In this document: positions 11,917-24,589 of the stretch, piece by piece
Layout of the letters: every line of letters begins with the position of its first letter
Numbering within the stretch: position 1 is the stretch's first letter
Source of the DNA: Acanthacorydalis orientalis
Taxonomy: Eukaryota; Arthropoda; Insecta; Megaloptera; Corydalidae
NCBI GenBank assembly: GCA_034766995.1
Contig: CM068313.1
Coordinates: 29,270,825 to 29,334,824, forward strand
DNA length: 64,000 nt
Direction: 5' to 3'
Translations under genes and position numbers: made by a program
The notes under the pieces: generated by a model
What the model was told of the DNA's origin: nothing
Databases searched by the model: none
Seen by the model: the letters and a program-made list of their open reading frames with translations, nothing else

Positions 11917-11938
11917 ATATATATATATATATATATAA
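11917..11938. repeat. (TA)n microsatellite abutting the retrotransposon tail
   Basis: Short TA run directly after the (TGA)n tail; together with the array upstream it suggests insertion into a TA tract. Confidence 0.9.
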
Positions 11939-12889
11939 CAATCAAGCAAAAAATAACTCTTTAAAGTTTATATTAAGTAACAAAATGAACTCAGGGAAAT
12001 GTTGGTAACGGTTTCTGTTAGACTCTAATGAGTTTAATGGTAAATATAATGTGAGGTACACATGTATTATCGTTACAATTTCTTACTCTTATTAATGGAA
12101 AATATGTCAGAAGGTTAAATATTTGTAATTTACTTAAGAAACTACAGTATCAGAAAATATATTTTGTATTCGTTATATTTTCAAATATTTTTTGAATAAT
12201 TGTTTGTTATAATTTGTTTTTAATTTTATTAATAGTTAATTTTATTATTTTTTAAATAGTAAATATGATAAGTAGACGTGTTTAGAGATAAACTATATAA
12301 TAGAAATTTCTATATGGTACACATTTTTGGGTTCTTTGTATCGAGAATGGATAACAAACGATACGTTTTTTTATAATTATTTGATGATTTAAGTATTTTT
12401 GTTATTAACATTGGGCCTTTTTCACTAAAATTAAATGTTGAATAGAATTATGCTTATAAAAATGTTTTTTTCAAAATTTTGTCACGAAATAAAGTTGGAT
12501 GCACAATATGTTTTTGCTCTGTACGTTTTAGTAAAAACAATCATTTAATGTAACATTTTTTTGTTTATAAGTAATGTTAATACTCATTTTTTCTATATTT
12601 TTAAACTAATTTCGATCTCATAAATTATATCAAATCTGTGCTGTAGCCTATTAAATTATTCTGTGTTTCTAAATGGAGATATAAATATTTATCTGTGAAA
12701 ACGATTACGTAATATATAACTTATTGATCTATAACTTGATGTGTTTCAAGTAAAAAGAATAGAAAATCACTAGGCTACAAAAAAATTGTTGAAATAATAC
12801 AGACTATTTGATTTATCTTTGGTCTTCAAACAATCAAAGATAATATTTAGGATATGGTTGCATAAGATGTTGAAATGTGATCTAGCAGA
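11939..12889. other. AT-rich non-coding stretch
   Basis: Nothing recognisable on either strand. Confidence 0.5.
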
Positions 12890-13140
12890 TTACAGAGAAT
12901 GACACTTTGTTTACATGTCTTCGTAGTGCATCGGATGATGATCATCGTCATGATCATTAAATATAACACTCGACCTTGGTTTATCAACAGACCGCCCGCG
13001 CAGAGTGTACACAATCAGTATTTGTTTAATTTCGGTTCAGTTGGCCATGACAAGAACGGTCATTGCGCGCGCGTACAACAATGTCCGTCTTTGTTTTGTT
13101 TAATCTCTGCCGGTCCAAAAGTAATATAGCAAATAGCACA
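12890..13140. promoter_or_regulatory. GC-rich island, candidate regulatory element
   Basis: Sharp GC and CG rise. Motifs include two TGATCA palindromes within GATGATGATCATCGTCATG (starting 12934), a forkhead-like TGTTTAC (12908-12914), CGACCTTGG (about 12972-12980, the complement of the FTZ-F1/ERR-type CCAAGGTCG), and GCGCGCGTAC near 13065-13074. The 76-codon frame at 12899-13129 has no recognisable domain and simply spans the island. Confidence 0.38.
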
Positions 13141-13943
13141 GTATTTTTTTTAATTGCGTACGACATTTCTTGGATTATTTTCAAAACTTTAATTATTAGG
13201 TGCTTTTGATATACTTCCGTTATTTATTATAGTTTGTTTAAGCTGCTGCAGTTAGGGTGGTAATCATAGAACCAAATTTAATTATGAGTGAGTAAATATT
13301 TCACTAATCATTGACATTTTGAGATGATATATTTGTATAGAGTTTGTTTTATATAAAGAATATATTTTTCGATGCGTTTAATTTGTTATATATCAAATAG
13401 TTAAATAATGTGGGCATATGAATAAGTATAAAGAACTTAAAAAAAGTAAAAAAAAGAACATATTCCTAATAAAAGGACATCTTTACAATATATACTATTA
13501 TTTATTTATGAGACATATTAATCATTTCAATTTTATAATATATTTCGTATTACAACACATACATAAAAAGATATACTGTTTTGATAAAAAATATATTCAT
13601 CAATTTTGAGGAGCTTACTAATATTTCATTTAAATACTTATTCATATATTGTTCACAAACATATTTTTTTTTTATATATTTGAATGATTTATGTTTAATT
13701 ATTTCTGAATCTAATTAAGAATAAGTTCCATAAGAAACATTTATTTTATTTTAAAAAATACATAGAATATTTTTTCCAACTTTATGCTTTTAACAACTTT
13801 ATAAATTCTAATATTGATTTTTTATCTGATATTGCGATCCTTTGTAAATTTTACCGATTGTCTCCAAAAACAGTTTATTTGTTATTTATTGCTTGAAAAT
13901 AATTTAAATGATAGTTTAAATTCAGAAGAAAACTTTATTACTG

Positions 13944-13944
<1 letters not shown>
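13141..13944. other. AT-rich non-coding stretch
   Basis: Short Lys/Tyr/Ile-rich frames only, of chance length. Confidence 0.5.

Positions 13945-13979
<35 letters not shown>
13945..13979. repeat. (TA)n microsatellite
   Basis: Pure TA run of about 34 bp. Confidence 0.95.
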
Positions 13980-13981
<2 letters not shown>

Positions 13982-14240
13982 AGCTATATCGTGCGTCAAC
14001 ACACATGGTGAAATCAAATACAAATTACGGTTGTGGCTGTTTTATTTACTGACAGACAGCAAACAGGCAAGCAAATCCGAGATGTAACAGCGTGATTAGA
14101 GATACAAGCGATCGCGTCTAATTAGAATGGCCGCGCGCTGATTGATCGAACGGTATCGATCTCATGGGAAAACGATATCTCTTGTAACGGGAAACTTAAT
14201 ATTGTCATATTAATCTAAATATAAGTACAGTTCAGGATAG
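13980..14240. promoter_or_regulatory. GC-richer island with homeodomain and TALE-type words
   Basis: Contains CTAATTAG (14118-14125, a palindromic homeodomain core) and TGATTGAT (14139-14146, an Exd/Pbx-Hox-like composite) within 30 bp, followed by ATCGAT. CG dinucleotides cluster at 14110-14135. No coding signal. The combination is the kind seen in Hox-responsive enhancers, but site words alone cannot prove function. Confidence 0.35.
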
Positions 14241-14545
14241 TGAATCAAGTAAAGTTCAGGATAATCATTTTCTGTAGACAGATAATAATATTTTTCTAAA
14301 AAATGGCTATAATTTTAAGTTATGAATGTCTTTTGACATATCTGATTTCGAAAGAAATTATTGCGAAATAATGTTAATGATTAATACGTTATAACAAAGT
14401 TATATCACTGACGTTAGTTGTTTATAAGTACTTAATGTCATATATTTCATGTTTTTTTTGATATGATTACTTAATAATATCCGGTTATATTATAACTGAC
14501 TTTCTTAAGACTATGAGGTGATAAGAGTAAAATTATTATAAATTG

Positions 14546-14548
<3 letters not shown>

Positions 14549-14576
<28 letters not shown>
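14549..14576. repeat. (TA)n microsatellite
   Basis: Pure TA run. Confidence 0.95.
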
Positions 14577-14580
<4 letters not shown>

Positions 14581-14766
14581 TTTGTGTGCATGCACTTGTT
14601 TGTGTTGTAAAGTATCTGTTAATTATTTGAAGTTTTCTGATTGTACTCAATGCAATTTTTCTAAGCAATGTTTTCATTTTAATTATTAATTTTATCAAAT
14701 CAAGTTTAATAATAAGATTATATTTTCAAAGAGGAATCTTTAATTTATAATTTATAAAAAAGGGTC

Positions 14767-14792
<26 letters not shown>
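14767..14792. repeat. (TA)n microsatellite
   Basis: Pure TA run followed by CACATACATA. Confidence 0.95.
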
Positions 14793-14799
<7 letters not shown>

Positions 14800-14819
14800 C
14801 ATATATCAACGTCTGTGTA

Positions 14820-15269
14820 AATATTTTCAGGCGCCCTTAAACCTTAATATAAACATTTGCTCACTATAGTCGTAATCTCATTTTATCCATGCTATTTATA
14901 ACCGATTTCCAATATTTGTGTTTTATTATATATTAATAAAACAGTTGCATATTGTGGGCTAGTTTTTATAAAACAGTATCATTAAAAACATCTCAAAATT
15001 ATATTCGCCGGAACAGGATATGCAAATTGCAATTGTAAGTTTAGAAAACATTTTAACTGAGTTTAATCTAAATATAAGATTCGATTTCGATTATTTGTGA
15101 ATATGTAAATTATGAAGTAAAACATTACTAAAATATCAAAAATTTACAATAATGATAACATTATAAAATGTCAAAATGAAATAAATTTAAATTCATACGT
15201 ATAAAGAACTAGTTCATTATTAGTTCTTAAAATTCAACATTCGTTTTAGTTTAAATAAAATATTTTTTT
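14820..15269. other. AT-rich stretch with a small patch near 15005
   Basis: A patch reading GCCGGAACAGG is followed by a perfect octamer ATGCAAAT (15020-15027). Otherwise nothing recognisable. Confidence 0.4.
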
Positions 15270-15730
15270 ATTAAAAAACGGAAAGCGGAGATAAAGACGG
15301 TTGTGCAATTTATAAAAACATGAGCTGGAAATTCTACAATAAGAAATTGGTCAGCCAAAAAGAGAATCAGCTCGGATCGGTGAGGATGATCCCTTTTCAT
15401 AAAAAGATAGGTAGGAGCCGAGGAAAGAATAAATTTGTGCAGCCGTCATACTTTGACGAGCCGCGATCATCGTTGCCAATGGACTCTCGGGGATGATGGG
15501 AAACGTCTTTGAAGGGGCATGGAATGGAAGAGGGATACTTGAAAGGGGGACGAAATTTGGTTATTATTGCTATGTGATTTTTTTGAAAGTTTTCCTATAT
15601 ATTTCACGAATCAGGCTCCGCATTCATACAGACAACACGCAATATGAGGACAGAGATTGGTTTCGGGGAAACTCCATCCCCGAGAGACGATCTAACATAT
15701 GAAGACACTAACACGATAACACGATTCACA
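15270..15730. promoter_or_regulatory. large GC-rich island, candidate regulatory element
   Basis: About 460 bp that is among the least AT-rich non-transposon sequence in the window. It is purine-biased on the plus strand (runs such as GGGATGATGGGAAACG and GAAAGGGGGACG). The 69-codon frame at 15493-15702 has no recognisable domain and starts in no clear context. No splice-bounded exon could be defined. Candidate enhancer or non-coding RNA exon. Confidence 0.36.
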
Positions 15731-16579
15731 CTTCCTTGAAATTCGTGGAAAAAAATTGTAGTTTTTATGACATCAATATCATACTTTCTCGTAAAAATTT
15801 CTTACGACTTTGGGTGTCATCGTTAATAATAATGTGATACAAAATCTATATACGTTTTTAAATTATTTGTTGGTCTATTTTTAGGAATATTTTTTTATAT
15901 ATAGATATTTTATATAAATAAACATAATCTATTGAACATGATTGATAGAAGAATGTATGTATGAAATTTGATTGTAAAACACAATATTTAATATCTTTTT
16001 TAGATAATAAATATTTAAAAATATTAAAGTTCAGTTTGTTTATTAATAATAATTATAAAAATTTTGCAATAATTAATTATATATTTCGAATAAGATATTA
16101 GTTCCTATAAAAGTAAATATATATTTTAAATAAATTAGGTCTTTTAATTAATATATATAATTAAAGATACATTTATTGCAGATTGTTATAAGATATTATA
16201 TTTAACATCTTTGTATGGTTTTATATACAATTTCTTTTCTTGACAGCTTATTTCAGTGCAAAATATGGTGTCAATGTTATATCATTTGCAAATTCGTGCA
16301 TATGTATAGTATCTATTTTGGTATCAAAGAAAAAGAAACTGGCCAATAAATCTTAAAAAAATTAGTTGATTAAAATAATATATTATATATATATATATAT
16401 AATGTTTGTGTGTATGTTTACATGCATTTTAAGTGTATATGTAATATACTAGAAATTAGGTCATATTAATGATTGACGTTAATAGTGGAATGTACGATTT
16501 TTTTTATTTATATTTATAAGGTATATTAAGTCTGAAAAATTAAGAAATAATTTTACTTGTTTCAGGGGTTAAATATATA
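15731..16579. other. AT-rich non-coding stretch
   Basis: Nothing recognisable; short TA run at about 16384-16401. Confidence 0.5.
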
Positions 16580-16700
<121 letters not shown>

Positions 16701-16799
16701 CGTTAAATATTTTTGAAGCTATTTTTCGTTTGTGCGGAACAGAATATTTTAAAAATATTTATTAAATATCAATAGAATACTTACATTCTTCTTTTTATA

Positions 16800-16990
16800 A
16801 AAATAAAGTTAGTAAATACGTGGACACTGTCAGCGAGACGTAGCTTATACGTGAATTCCAAGAGTGAGACGACATTCTCTATTGTTCGTGATCTGTATTC
16901 GTAATCAGATACTCAACTTTCCGCTAACGACGCATCTTACTCGATAAAACGTTGTTTTTTATTCGGCATTGTATTAGTAAAATTCCAAAA
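16800..16990. promoter_or_regulatory. GC-richer island
   Basis: Mixed composition with CG-containing words and CTATTGTTC (SOX-like). No coding signal. Confidence 0.28.
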
Positions 16991-17116
16991 TGTAATTTAT
17001 ATACGTCGAAAAAAATATTTCAAGCCAATATCATTAACGAAAAGTTTTAAATTGTAGTGGAGGTAGAATCTTGTTGTTATTTTATATTTTACACCGATAA
17101 ATATTTTTTTATGTGT

Positions 17117-17124
<8 letters not shown>

Positions 17125-17179
<55 letters not shown>
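17125..17179. repeat. (TA)n microsatellite
   Basis: Pure TA run of about 55 bp. Confidence 0.97.
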
Positions 17180-17180
<1 letters not shown>

Positions 17181-17339
17181 TTTTTTCATTAAAGTAGATA
17201 TTAAGAAATTAACTACTTTAAAATAAGAAAAAGTAGATAATTTTAAATAAAGAAGGATAAATAGTGATTACAGAAAGAATCAATTAATAATGAATTTTGG
17301 ATAATCATAAGATACACAATATTTAATAATTATTATGTT

Positions 17340-17680
17340 ACATTTTGTAACGATTCTCACGGTTCTTTAGCATGCTCATACTTCAATAATAACAATTTCA
17401 TATAAGACCTTATACTATTTCAGAGGAAAAAACTGTGATCTAATTCGGTCAATATGACCAGAACAAAATAACATCGAAAAATAATTTTGCACTGTGGAAG
17501 TCATCGGTTTAAAACTACCAATTTAGATAGTAATCTTCTGTGCGCAGTAATCAAGGTGTTAAACTGTTTTAACAACATACTTAATTGGTTCAGGGCGTTA
17601 CGTTCACCGTTCAGCTCGATTCACAAAGCTGTTTTTCAGCTGTTGGTGAAACTTTCGATATATACATTGTATAGTAAGAA
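17340..17680. promoter_or_regulatory. mixed-composition island with an inverted nuclear-receptor-like site
   Basis: Contains CGGTCAATATGACCA (17446-17460), two hexamer half sites in inverted orientation with 3 bp between. A 111-codon frame (17487-17822) is the longest non-repeat frame outside the retrotransposon, but it is Leu/Ile/Tyr-rich, has no recognisable domain, and about one frame of this length is expected by chance in sequence this AT-rich. Confidence 0.28.
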
Positions 17681-17857
17681 TCTAATGACGATAATTAAAT
17701 TATTGATATATTATATCAAAATATTTAATCTAAATATCGATATCGAATTGCTTACTACTACGTGTATTACATTTGAATTAATTTGCGTTCATGACTTTTA
17801 CATCGTTAGTTATTATTTTTAATTATGTGAGCGAAATTTCAGTACTGACTTCAAGTT

Positions 17858-17919
17858 CAGAAATCCTACAAAATCCTACATCCTCCTCAGAAATCCTACA
17901 TTTCCTACAATTAGGAAAT
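17858..17919. repeat. AAATCCTACA short repeats with terminal inverted repeat
   Basis: AAATCCTACA occurs at 17861-17870, 17871-17880 and 17891-17900. The longer CAGAAATCCTACA occurs twice (17858-17870 and 17888-17900). TTTCCTACA follows, and ATTTCCTA (17900-17907) pairs with TAGGAAAT (17912-17919) across a 4-bp loop. Confidence 0.9.
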
Positions 17920-18115
17920 AAAATTATATTGCAAGAATAAACATATTTTTCCTTTAAGACGAATCATTAATTTGATATTAAACTCACTCTATGTATCACT
18001 TCACCTAATATGATTTTATATGTCTGACGTTAACATTAACACTTTTGCTTTTTTTAACTAAGAATGTTATAAGCGGAAATCCTCTACAATATATTATGAA
18101 TAATACACACACACA

Positions 18116-18117
<2 letters not shown>

Positions 18118-18154
<37 letters not shown>
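18118..18154. repeat. (TA)n microsatellite preceded by (CA)n
   Basis: Short CA run at about 18105-18115, then TA. Confidence 0.95.
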
Positions 18155-18158
<4 letters not shown>

Positions 18159-18288
18159 ACACTTTCTATAAAGTATATGAATATGTTATGTTCTTGTAAT
18201 AATAATACTTTTAATTTGATCAATATTAGAATTAAAATAAGAATCATGTGAAAATCAAGGCAAACAAAAAGATTTATATTGTTATTTG

Positions 18289-18295
<7 letters not shown>

Positions 18296-18357
<62 letters not shown>
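18296..18357. repeat. (TA)n microsatellite
   Basis: Pure TA run of about 61 bp. Confidence 0.97.
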
Positions 18358-18359
<2 letters not shown>

Positions 18360-18785
18360 AAAATAAACTCAAGAAAAACGTTTGACCACTTGTATTTTAT
18401 TCTTTTAGAATATATATAGATTTAAAATGTAGCACCTTACCATTTAAAAAAAGAATTTGAAATAGTTGTTATTAAAATATAAAAGTTATTATTAGAAATA
18501 GAACTAAAATTAAAGTATCTCATTTATTTTTATGACAATCAGTTTTTATAATAATAAATTTAATTTTATTATTGTATATATATATATATATACATACATA
18601 TTTATATATTATATGTGTGTGTATGATTTGATTGTACTAATTATTCATTATTTTTTTAAAAAAAATCAGTTAAAAAAATGTGATATTGTTCAAATAATTT
18701 ATGTATAATAACATTCTGTATTGACTTTTATCAGGACTAATAGTCGTATGAATGTGAATTGAATGTTATTGAAACAATTTAAACG

Positions 18786-18788
<3 letters not shown>
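18358..18788. other. AT-rich non-coding stretch
   Basis: Nothing recognisable; short TA run near 18575-18591. Confidence 0.5.

Positions 18789-18822
<34 letters not shown>
18789..18822. repeat. (TA)n microsatellite
   Basis: Pure TA run. Confidence 0.95.
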
Positions 18823-18825
<3 letters not shown>

Positions 18826-18970
18826 TATATTAAATTTTATTTCTATAAAATATTATTTTAAGATTTTATGGCTTTTAGATATTATAAATTAACGAAATGT
18901 TTTTGAGCAAGTGTTTAGAAATACAGTTGATGTCAATTAAAATAATATAATATAATTACGAGCTCTGATA

Positions 18971-19024
<54 letters not shown>

Positions 19025-19067
19025 GTATATATACATACATATATACATACATATATATATATATATC
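18971..19067. repeat. (TA)n microsatellite with TACA interruptions
   Basis: TA run with GTA and ACATAC interruptions in its second half. Confidence 0.96.
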
Positions 19068-19379
19068 TTTTTAAATTTTTCGTCACAACATTTTTTTTTT
19101 GATGTTAGAATATTTATACACTGATTAGTAGATTAATTTGATAAATAAAAAATCAAATTGAAAAATTATAATAATTAGAATTTAATATGTAATAGATATA
19201 AATACTATACCATATGATTCAAATGAATAAAAAACAACAGTGATATCTGAGTCATCACAAATGTGTAATAGTGTAGACAGTTTTATCTTATAATTAATAA
19301 ATCTATGCTTGAAATATGTACAAACATCAACATTAAAAAAATGTACATGATCGTTTTATGCAATAAAGCTGATATAATT
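19068..19379. other. AT-rich non-coding stretch
   Basis: Nothing recognisable. Confidence 0.5.
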
Positions 19380-19720
19380 AATATGTTTACTTAATAGAAT
19401 CGACGTGAAAATGTTCGAATAAATCATCGGACACGAGATAATTTGGCTTATAGCGAGGCTGTTTACCTCCGTGAAAGTGTGCCCCATTTTTTTCCTCCAC
19501 AATAATTCTCCATCGTATCATATGATAATAAGAATCAGCCGATCAGGCGCAAGTTTCGAATACTGTGACCCTATAAGGAAGGTGATTTGGCAATTTATTA
19601 TATCCATATACGACAGTTATACACAAGAACACTGTTTTCAGCGTACATTATTCCGAATATACAGAGACAACTTAACAGACGATAACAGCTTTGAGTCATA
19701 AGTCTTGTCGATAAATATAC
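19380..19720. promoter_or_regulatory. GC-richer island, candidate regulatory element
   Basis: About 340 bp of balanced composition. The 76-codon frame at 19471-19701 has no recognisable domain. No splice-bounded exon is convincing. Candidate conserved non-coding element. Confidence 0.33.
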
Positions 19721-20229
19721 TACCTGCTTGTCATTTTCTTTCAATTTATTAAGATATTACGGCAATATGAGCTCGATTAATTAATTATTGATTTGTTAAC
19801 TAGATTAATCCATTTTCGGCCAGTGTTTCGCCATTTTTAGTGATTAACAATAACATAAATATATTTATGTTGAATTTTTATTTTTATATACAATTTATGC
19901 ATTTTTATCATGTAAAAATCATATAAAATTATTAAAATGTAAGTAATAATTCGAAATAACTTAATTTTTATACAAGAAATAAGAAATACAAGGTTTAAAA
20001 TTTAATAACAGCAGTTTCGTTTTTAGTTAACGGCTATACAGGTGAAATAAAAGTATTATAAAATACACGCACTATTGTGATAATACTGTTTATTTTGATT
20101 ATATTTAATTGTAAACCAAGAGACAATATTTTGTGTATTATGAAAATTTTATTAGATGTGCCATATATATCATTAAAAATGTTAATCATATTTTCGACGT
20201 AGAAACACAATAGACAGGAAAATATTATG

Positions 20230-20233
<4 letters not shown>
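19721..20233. other. AT-rich non-coding stretch
   Basis: Nothing recognisable. Confidence 0.45.

Positions 20234-20301
<68 letters not shown>
20234..20301. repeat. (TA)n microsatellite
   Basis: Pure TA run of about 68 bp. Confidence 0.97.
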
Positions 20302-20305
<4 letters not shown>

Positions 20306-20929
20306 AAAATTAAATGGTATTTTTATTGGAATACATACTTGTCTAAATAATTTTCGGTTTGTTAACTTTTTCTCTTTTATAATTGTATATCTGTCTTAGT
20401 GTATTATTTTCGTGAAATTATTAATTAATAGGTAAGATGTTTTTATCGTTATATAATACTACAATATAGAATGTATTTTTTTATTTTTTGAAAAAAATAA
20501 AATATTAAATTCAGACCTACTTTTAAACTTTTTAAACTTTTTTTAAGCTTTCCGTTTGTAATTTTACTCTACGGTATAATATTTGAGCAACAAAAATGTG
20601 GTTTTAAAATTTGTTTAATTTATTTTATTACAGATGAAAATAGCCTTAATTAACATGCTTTTTATGTGATTTATTATTTAATATTAAAAAAATTAATCAA
20701 TTCAGTCAATCAATTATATAAATCGATAATATATTTAGTATCTTAAAAGTATAATGTGGTATATATTTACCTTTATTGTACTTAAAATTGAATTCAATTT
20801 CGATGTTTTTACCAGATCGTATCAATTCCAATCAAATATTAACAATAATTTAATTAATATAAGGATCAGTTATATATTTGTATACGACACATACAATCAA
20901 AAAGTCGTTTTTAACATTTTGATTACCTA
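20302..20929. other. AT-rich non-coding stretch
   Basis: Nothing recognisable beyond AT-rich chance frames. Confidence 0.5.
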
Positions 20930-21260
20930 CTCGTTCCTGTAAATGATGTATTTGGAGAACCAGTTTAATGACCGACGCGTATTCCAAGAATCCGACCGAT
21001 TCAGCTATTGAAATCACCAAAATTGATTTCGTGCTAATGAAAGCATGAATGGCACACGAGTGTTACATGTCAGCGTGGTGTCTTTGTTACCCAGGTGATA
21101 ATGTAAATTAAAGCGGAGTCATCTGTTTAATGATGTACTTACATATATATTTCGTTCTTGGAGCAATCGTCAGTTAAATCATCTTCTGCTAGTAAAGTAA
21201 AAGTATGATTTAACAGCAGGGATCGCAAAAAATCCACTTCTTCATGATATGTTTTCGTTA
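20930..21260. promoter_or_regulatory. GC-richer island, candidate regulatory element
   Basis: Contains an ACCGACGCG word, CAGGTGATAATG (near 21093; a CAGGTG E-box followed closely by a homeodomain-like ATAATG) and a SOX-like CTTTGTT just upstream. No coding signal. Confidence 0.33.
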
Positions 21261-21697
21261 CTTCGAACACTGTATATACAACTTTATATCAGACTATTAG
21301 CTTCTTTTTCTACATCTTTCAATATTTTATATTTTCCAAATATTTTTTCTATAATATATTAATCAACGCATTTATTCTTTTTTCAAATTCTTTACATATA
21401 CTGAACTGTTCAACACTAAATTTTCGAATGTTATAAGATACGTGTAAACACTATTCAGTAATTGAATAGATGTTCTGATAAAATTTAATATACGACGTCG
21501 TTAATCAGCACTAGAACGTAGCAATTACAAAAAAAAAAAACTCCCGTTTACTGTCATTTGATATTTTATAAGTATATAGTAGTCTTTTAAAGCTACAAAA
21601 AAGATACATACTTTAACAAATGCAGATATTTAATTATCTTTTTTCGTATTAAATACACGAACAGATTTAAATACTAGTTAACTATTCAATTTAAAAT

Positions 21698-21701
<4 letters not shown>
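21261..21701. other. AT-rich non-coding stretch
   Basis: Nothing recognisable; a run of 12 A residues near 21529-21540. Confidence 0.5.
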
Positions 21702-21743
<42 letters not shown>

Positions 21744-21756
21744 ATGTGTGTGTGTG
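21702..21756. repeat. (TA)n(TG)n compound microsatellite
   Basis: TA run passing into TG repeats with one TATG interruption. Confidence 0.95.
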
Positions 21757-22920
21757 ATAAAAATGATACATAAAACAAAAAATTAATTATAACTGTTGTT
21801 AAAAGATTCGTATTCTATTTATTATTAAAATCAAAATGTAATATTTATCAAATATAACTTTACATAAAAATGCCGTTTTCAATAAATTGCTTTAAAAGCT
21901 TTGATTGAGCTTTCATATTTTAATTCCAGAATGTAATCGCGACAGTATACTTTTTTATAAAAAAATAGATTGATAAAATATATTTGAAGTGCTATATATA
22001 ATTATTTTTGTGAATAGTTTAATTAGTTTCAAGATAACCACAAATAACAATGGATATATATATATATATATATGAACATTTATTAATTTTTACAGTTGGA
22101 TATTTGTTTATAAATGAAGTCAATGATTTATTATATGCAAAAGTATTTATTCATTAGAAACCATTGTATCAAAATTTTGCAGTCATTATCTATAGCTTGT
22201 TTCTATACTATAAAGATCTTGTTTACTGAACATATTGTATAGATTTTAATTTAGTTATATTAACTTCTTTTTATTATTTTAAGTGTGTTAGTAATACTTT
22301 TCATTAAAAAAAATATATTTCTTACTTTTCATTAAATATATTAAATTTTAAAACTAAGCATTTACTTTATATAAGATTTTAACAAAAAATAATTAAAAAT
22401 ATATTACTTATCAGTTTCATAGTGTTTTTATAGGTAATATTTATTAATAAATTTATTATAAACGTAATTCAACAATAATAATTTTAATATATCAGATTTG
22501 TTTTTTAAAAACATTTGAGTATCTTTTACATACAACACTTAGAAAATATCTTAATTAACTAATGTTTTTATATAACATTTATTTTAAAGTTCATCAATTA
22601 ATATACTATTTTATTAAAATATAATTAGTATATATATGTATATATATATATATATATATATGAATGTACGTATTGGTTAATAAATGTTTATTATAAAAAA
22701 ATTACTAACTGACATTTACTGTTAATACGAAAACGCAACCGATTATAACAATAATTAACAGTTTACATCATAAATCATATAATTTTGAAAAAAAATGGAT
22801 CACTGCAGACGAATCTCTTGCATCTAGCATTTATTATGCCTTTCACCATCTTAATATCGAAAATTGATAATTAATCATGTGTAATTATTTTGTTAGTGTT
22901 TCTTTGTAATTAATGAAGAG
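21757..22920. other. AT-rich non-coding stretch
   Basis: TA runs near 22053-22072 and 22628-22661; otherwise nothing recognisable. Confidence 0.5.
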
Positions 22921-22924
22921 AATC

Positions 22925-23000
22925 AGTGATTTAAAACATTTGCCTTGGTGGTCTGAAATCAGAACCCACTCTCACGGCATAATATGAGCTCAGTGAAGAC
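22925..23000 (-). mobile_element. possible SINE fragment (minus strand)
   Basis: On the minus strand GTGGGTTCTGATTTC (near 22967-22953) resembles a diverged pol III B box. It is followed by ACCACCAAGGCAAATG, an order seen in tRNA-derived insect SINEs where the B box precedes a conserved body. No A box, tail or target-site duplication is clear. The patch is distinctly GC-richer than its surroundings. An unrelated regulatory patch is the alternative. Confidence 0.3.
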
Positions 23001-24589
23001 AAAAAAATCTTCATGCTAAAAACGTACAACAATAGAATGAAAATAAGATTCAAAGATGATGTTTCAATCTGTTTTATTTTCGTAATTGATTACAATGGTT
23101 TCTTTTGAAATAAAAGATTTATGATATTTGAATGAAAATATTAAATGGTAGTTTTTTTTCTGATTACAATTTTTCGTGAGATGTTACAAGAACGATTTAT
23201 ATTTGAAATGATTTACACTTAACTTGAACTTTCGAGTATTTGATTGATTGATATATTTTTTTTAATACTAATGACTTTATAAATTTTATTTCAAATATTA
23301 TTTTACATTTATACGCTACATTATTTTTGTAAATATATACAACAGTATTTTGTGTTAACATTGATTAATTGTTAATATTTGAATTTCAATTATCAATTGA
23401 ACAATGATTGCTTATTATGATATCTGAAATAACGGATTTAGTTGAGTAATTATTTAACAATCGCTTATTAATTTTATATAGTAATTAAATGGAAGTAATT
23501 CTGAATTTTAAAATCAAGTATTAAATACGTTGTGTTTTCTTGAGTTTATAATGGAATAACATGGTATATTGTAAGAAATTATCTGTATTTATTGTAGTGT
23601 AAAGTGTGCTTTGTAAGTTAGTCTAAGTACTCTTATGTAAATCAGTGATAAAATAATAATTTATCAATGCACAGATGTATTATTTGAAACAATATATGAT
23701 TTTTTTCAATTAACTCTAGAGGATTATATGCAAAATATTGATTGCTTTAATTGATAAAAATAAAATTTGTGTACAAAAAAGTTTCGGAAATTTGATTTCT
23801 AGTAGAAGAAAATATGTAGAAAAATAAATTGCGCATAAAATACTTTTCAAAAATTTTATATTTTATGTGTGCGTGACATTTAATGTATCTTAATACCAAC
23901 AGTAATTAAAAATTGTATATAAATTTAGAATAAAAAATTTAATAATAGATAAAATGTATTATAATTATATTAATTTATCAAAGATGATAATACAATATAT
24001 AATTTTGTATACAAATTTTTTAAAAATATGTTTACTCTATATTTAAAATGAGAAATATAAATGAACTTTTAAGTAACTCCATAAAAAATATACGCTTATA
24101 CCATTTAATTAAAATATAACATACTGTTCTTATATATACGATAAATTAGGTATATGATAAACCAAAAATCAAAATTTTTATCGCAAAATTGATGAAAATC
24201 TTACTTTATTAATAATAACAAACACAAAAAATTTAAGGTTGGTCATTTTTGAATTCATATATATATATATATATATCTGGTGTAAGAAAAAAAGTTTAAA
24301 AATCAGTAAATGGAATAAAAAACAAGAAATAATTTATATAGTAAAATAACTGATATCTATATATATATATATATATAATTAAAAATGTAATAATATTTGT
24401 AGTTACATAAGTTATTTTCATTTTTTTCATTGAACTCATTAACGTTTCATAATCTAAAAGTTATATTTCTTCATTGTGCGTTATATGATCAATTGATTAT
24501 TTATCACGATTGTATATGTAATACGAGCGTACTGTAAGAAAATATTTTTTTATAATACGAATAAACGTCTATAATCAAATTAATTTCAA
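23001..24589. other. AT-rich non-coding stretch
   Basis: Only short TA runs near 24258-24277 and 24357-24377. No coding or RNA gene signal. Confidence 0.5.

Noticed and set aside
11478..11945. Two long minus-strand open frames (155 and 136 codons)
   Set aside because: They lie antisense to the retrotransposon coding frame and are shadows of its codon pattern.
17487..17822. 111-codon plus-strand open frame
   Set aside because: No recognisable domain; Leu/Ile/Tyr/Asn composition follows the AT-rich DNA; roughly one frame of this length is expected by chance.
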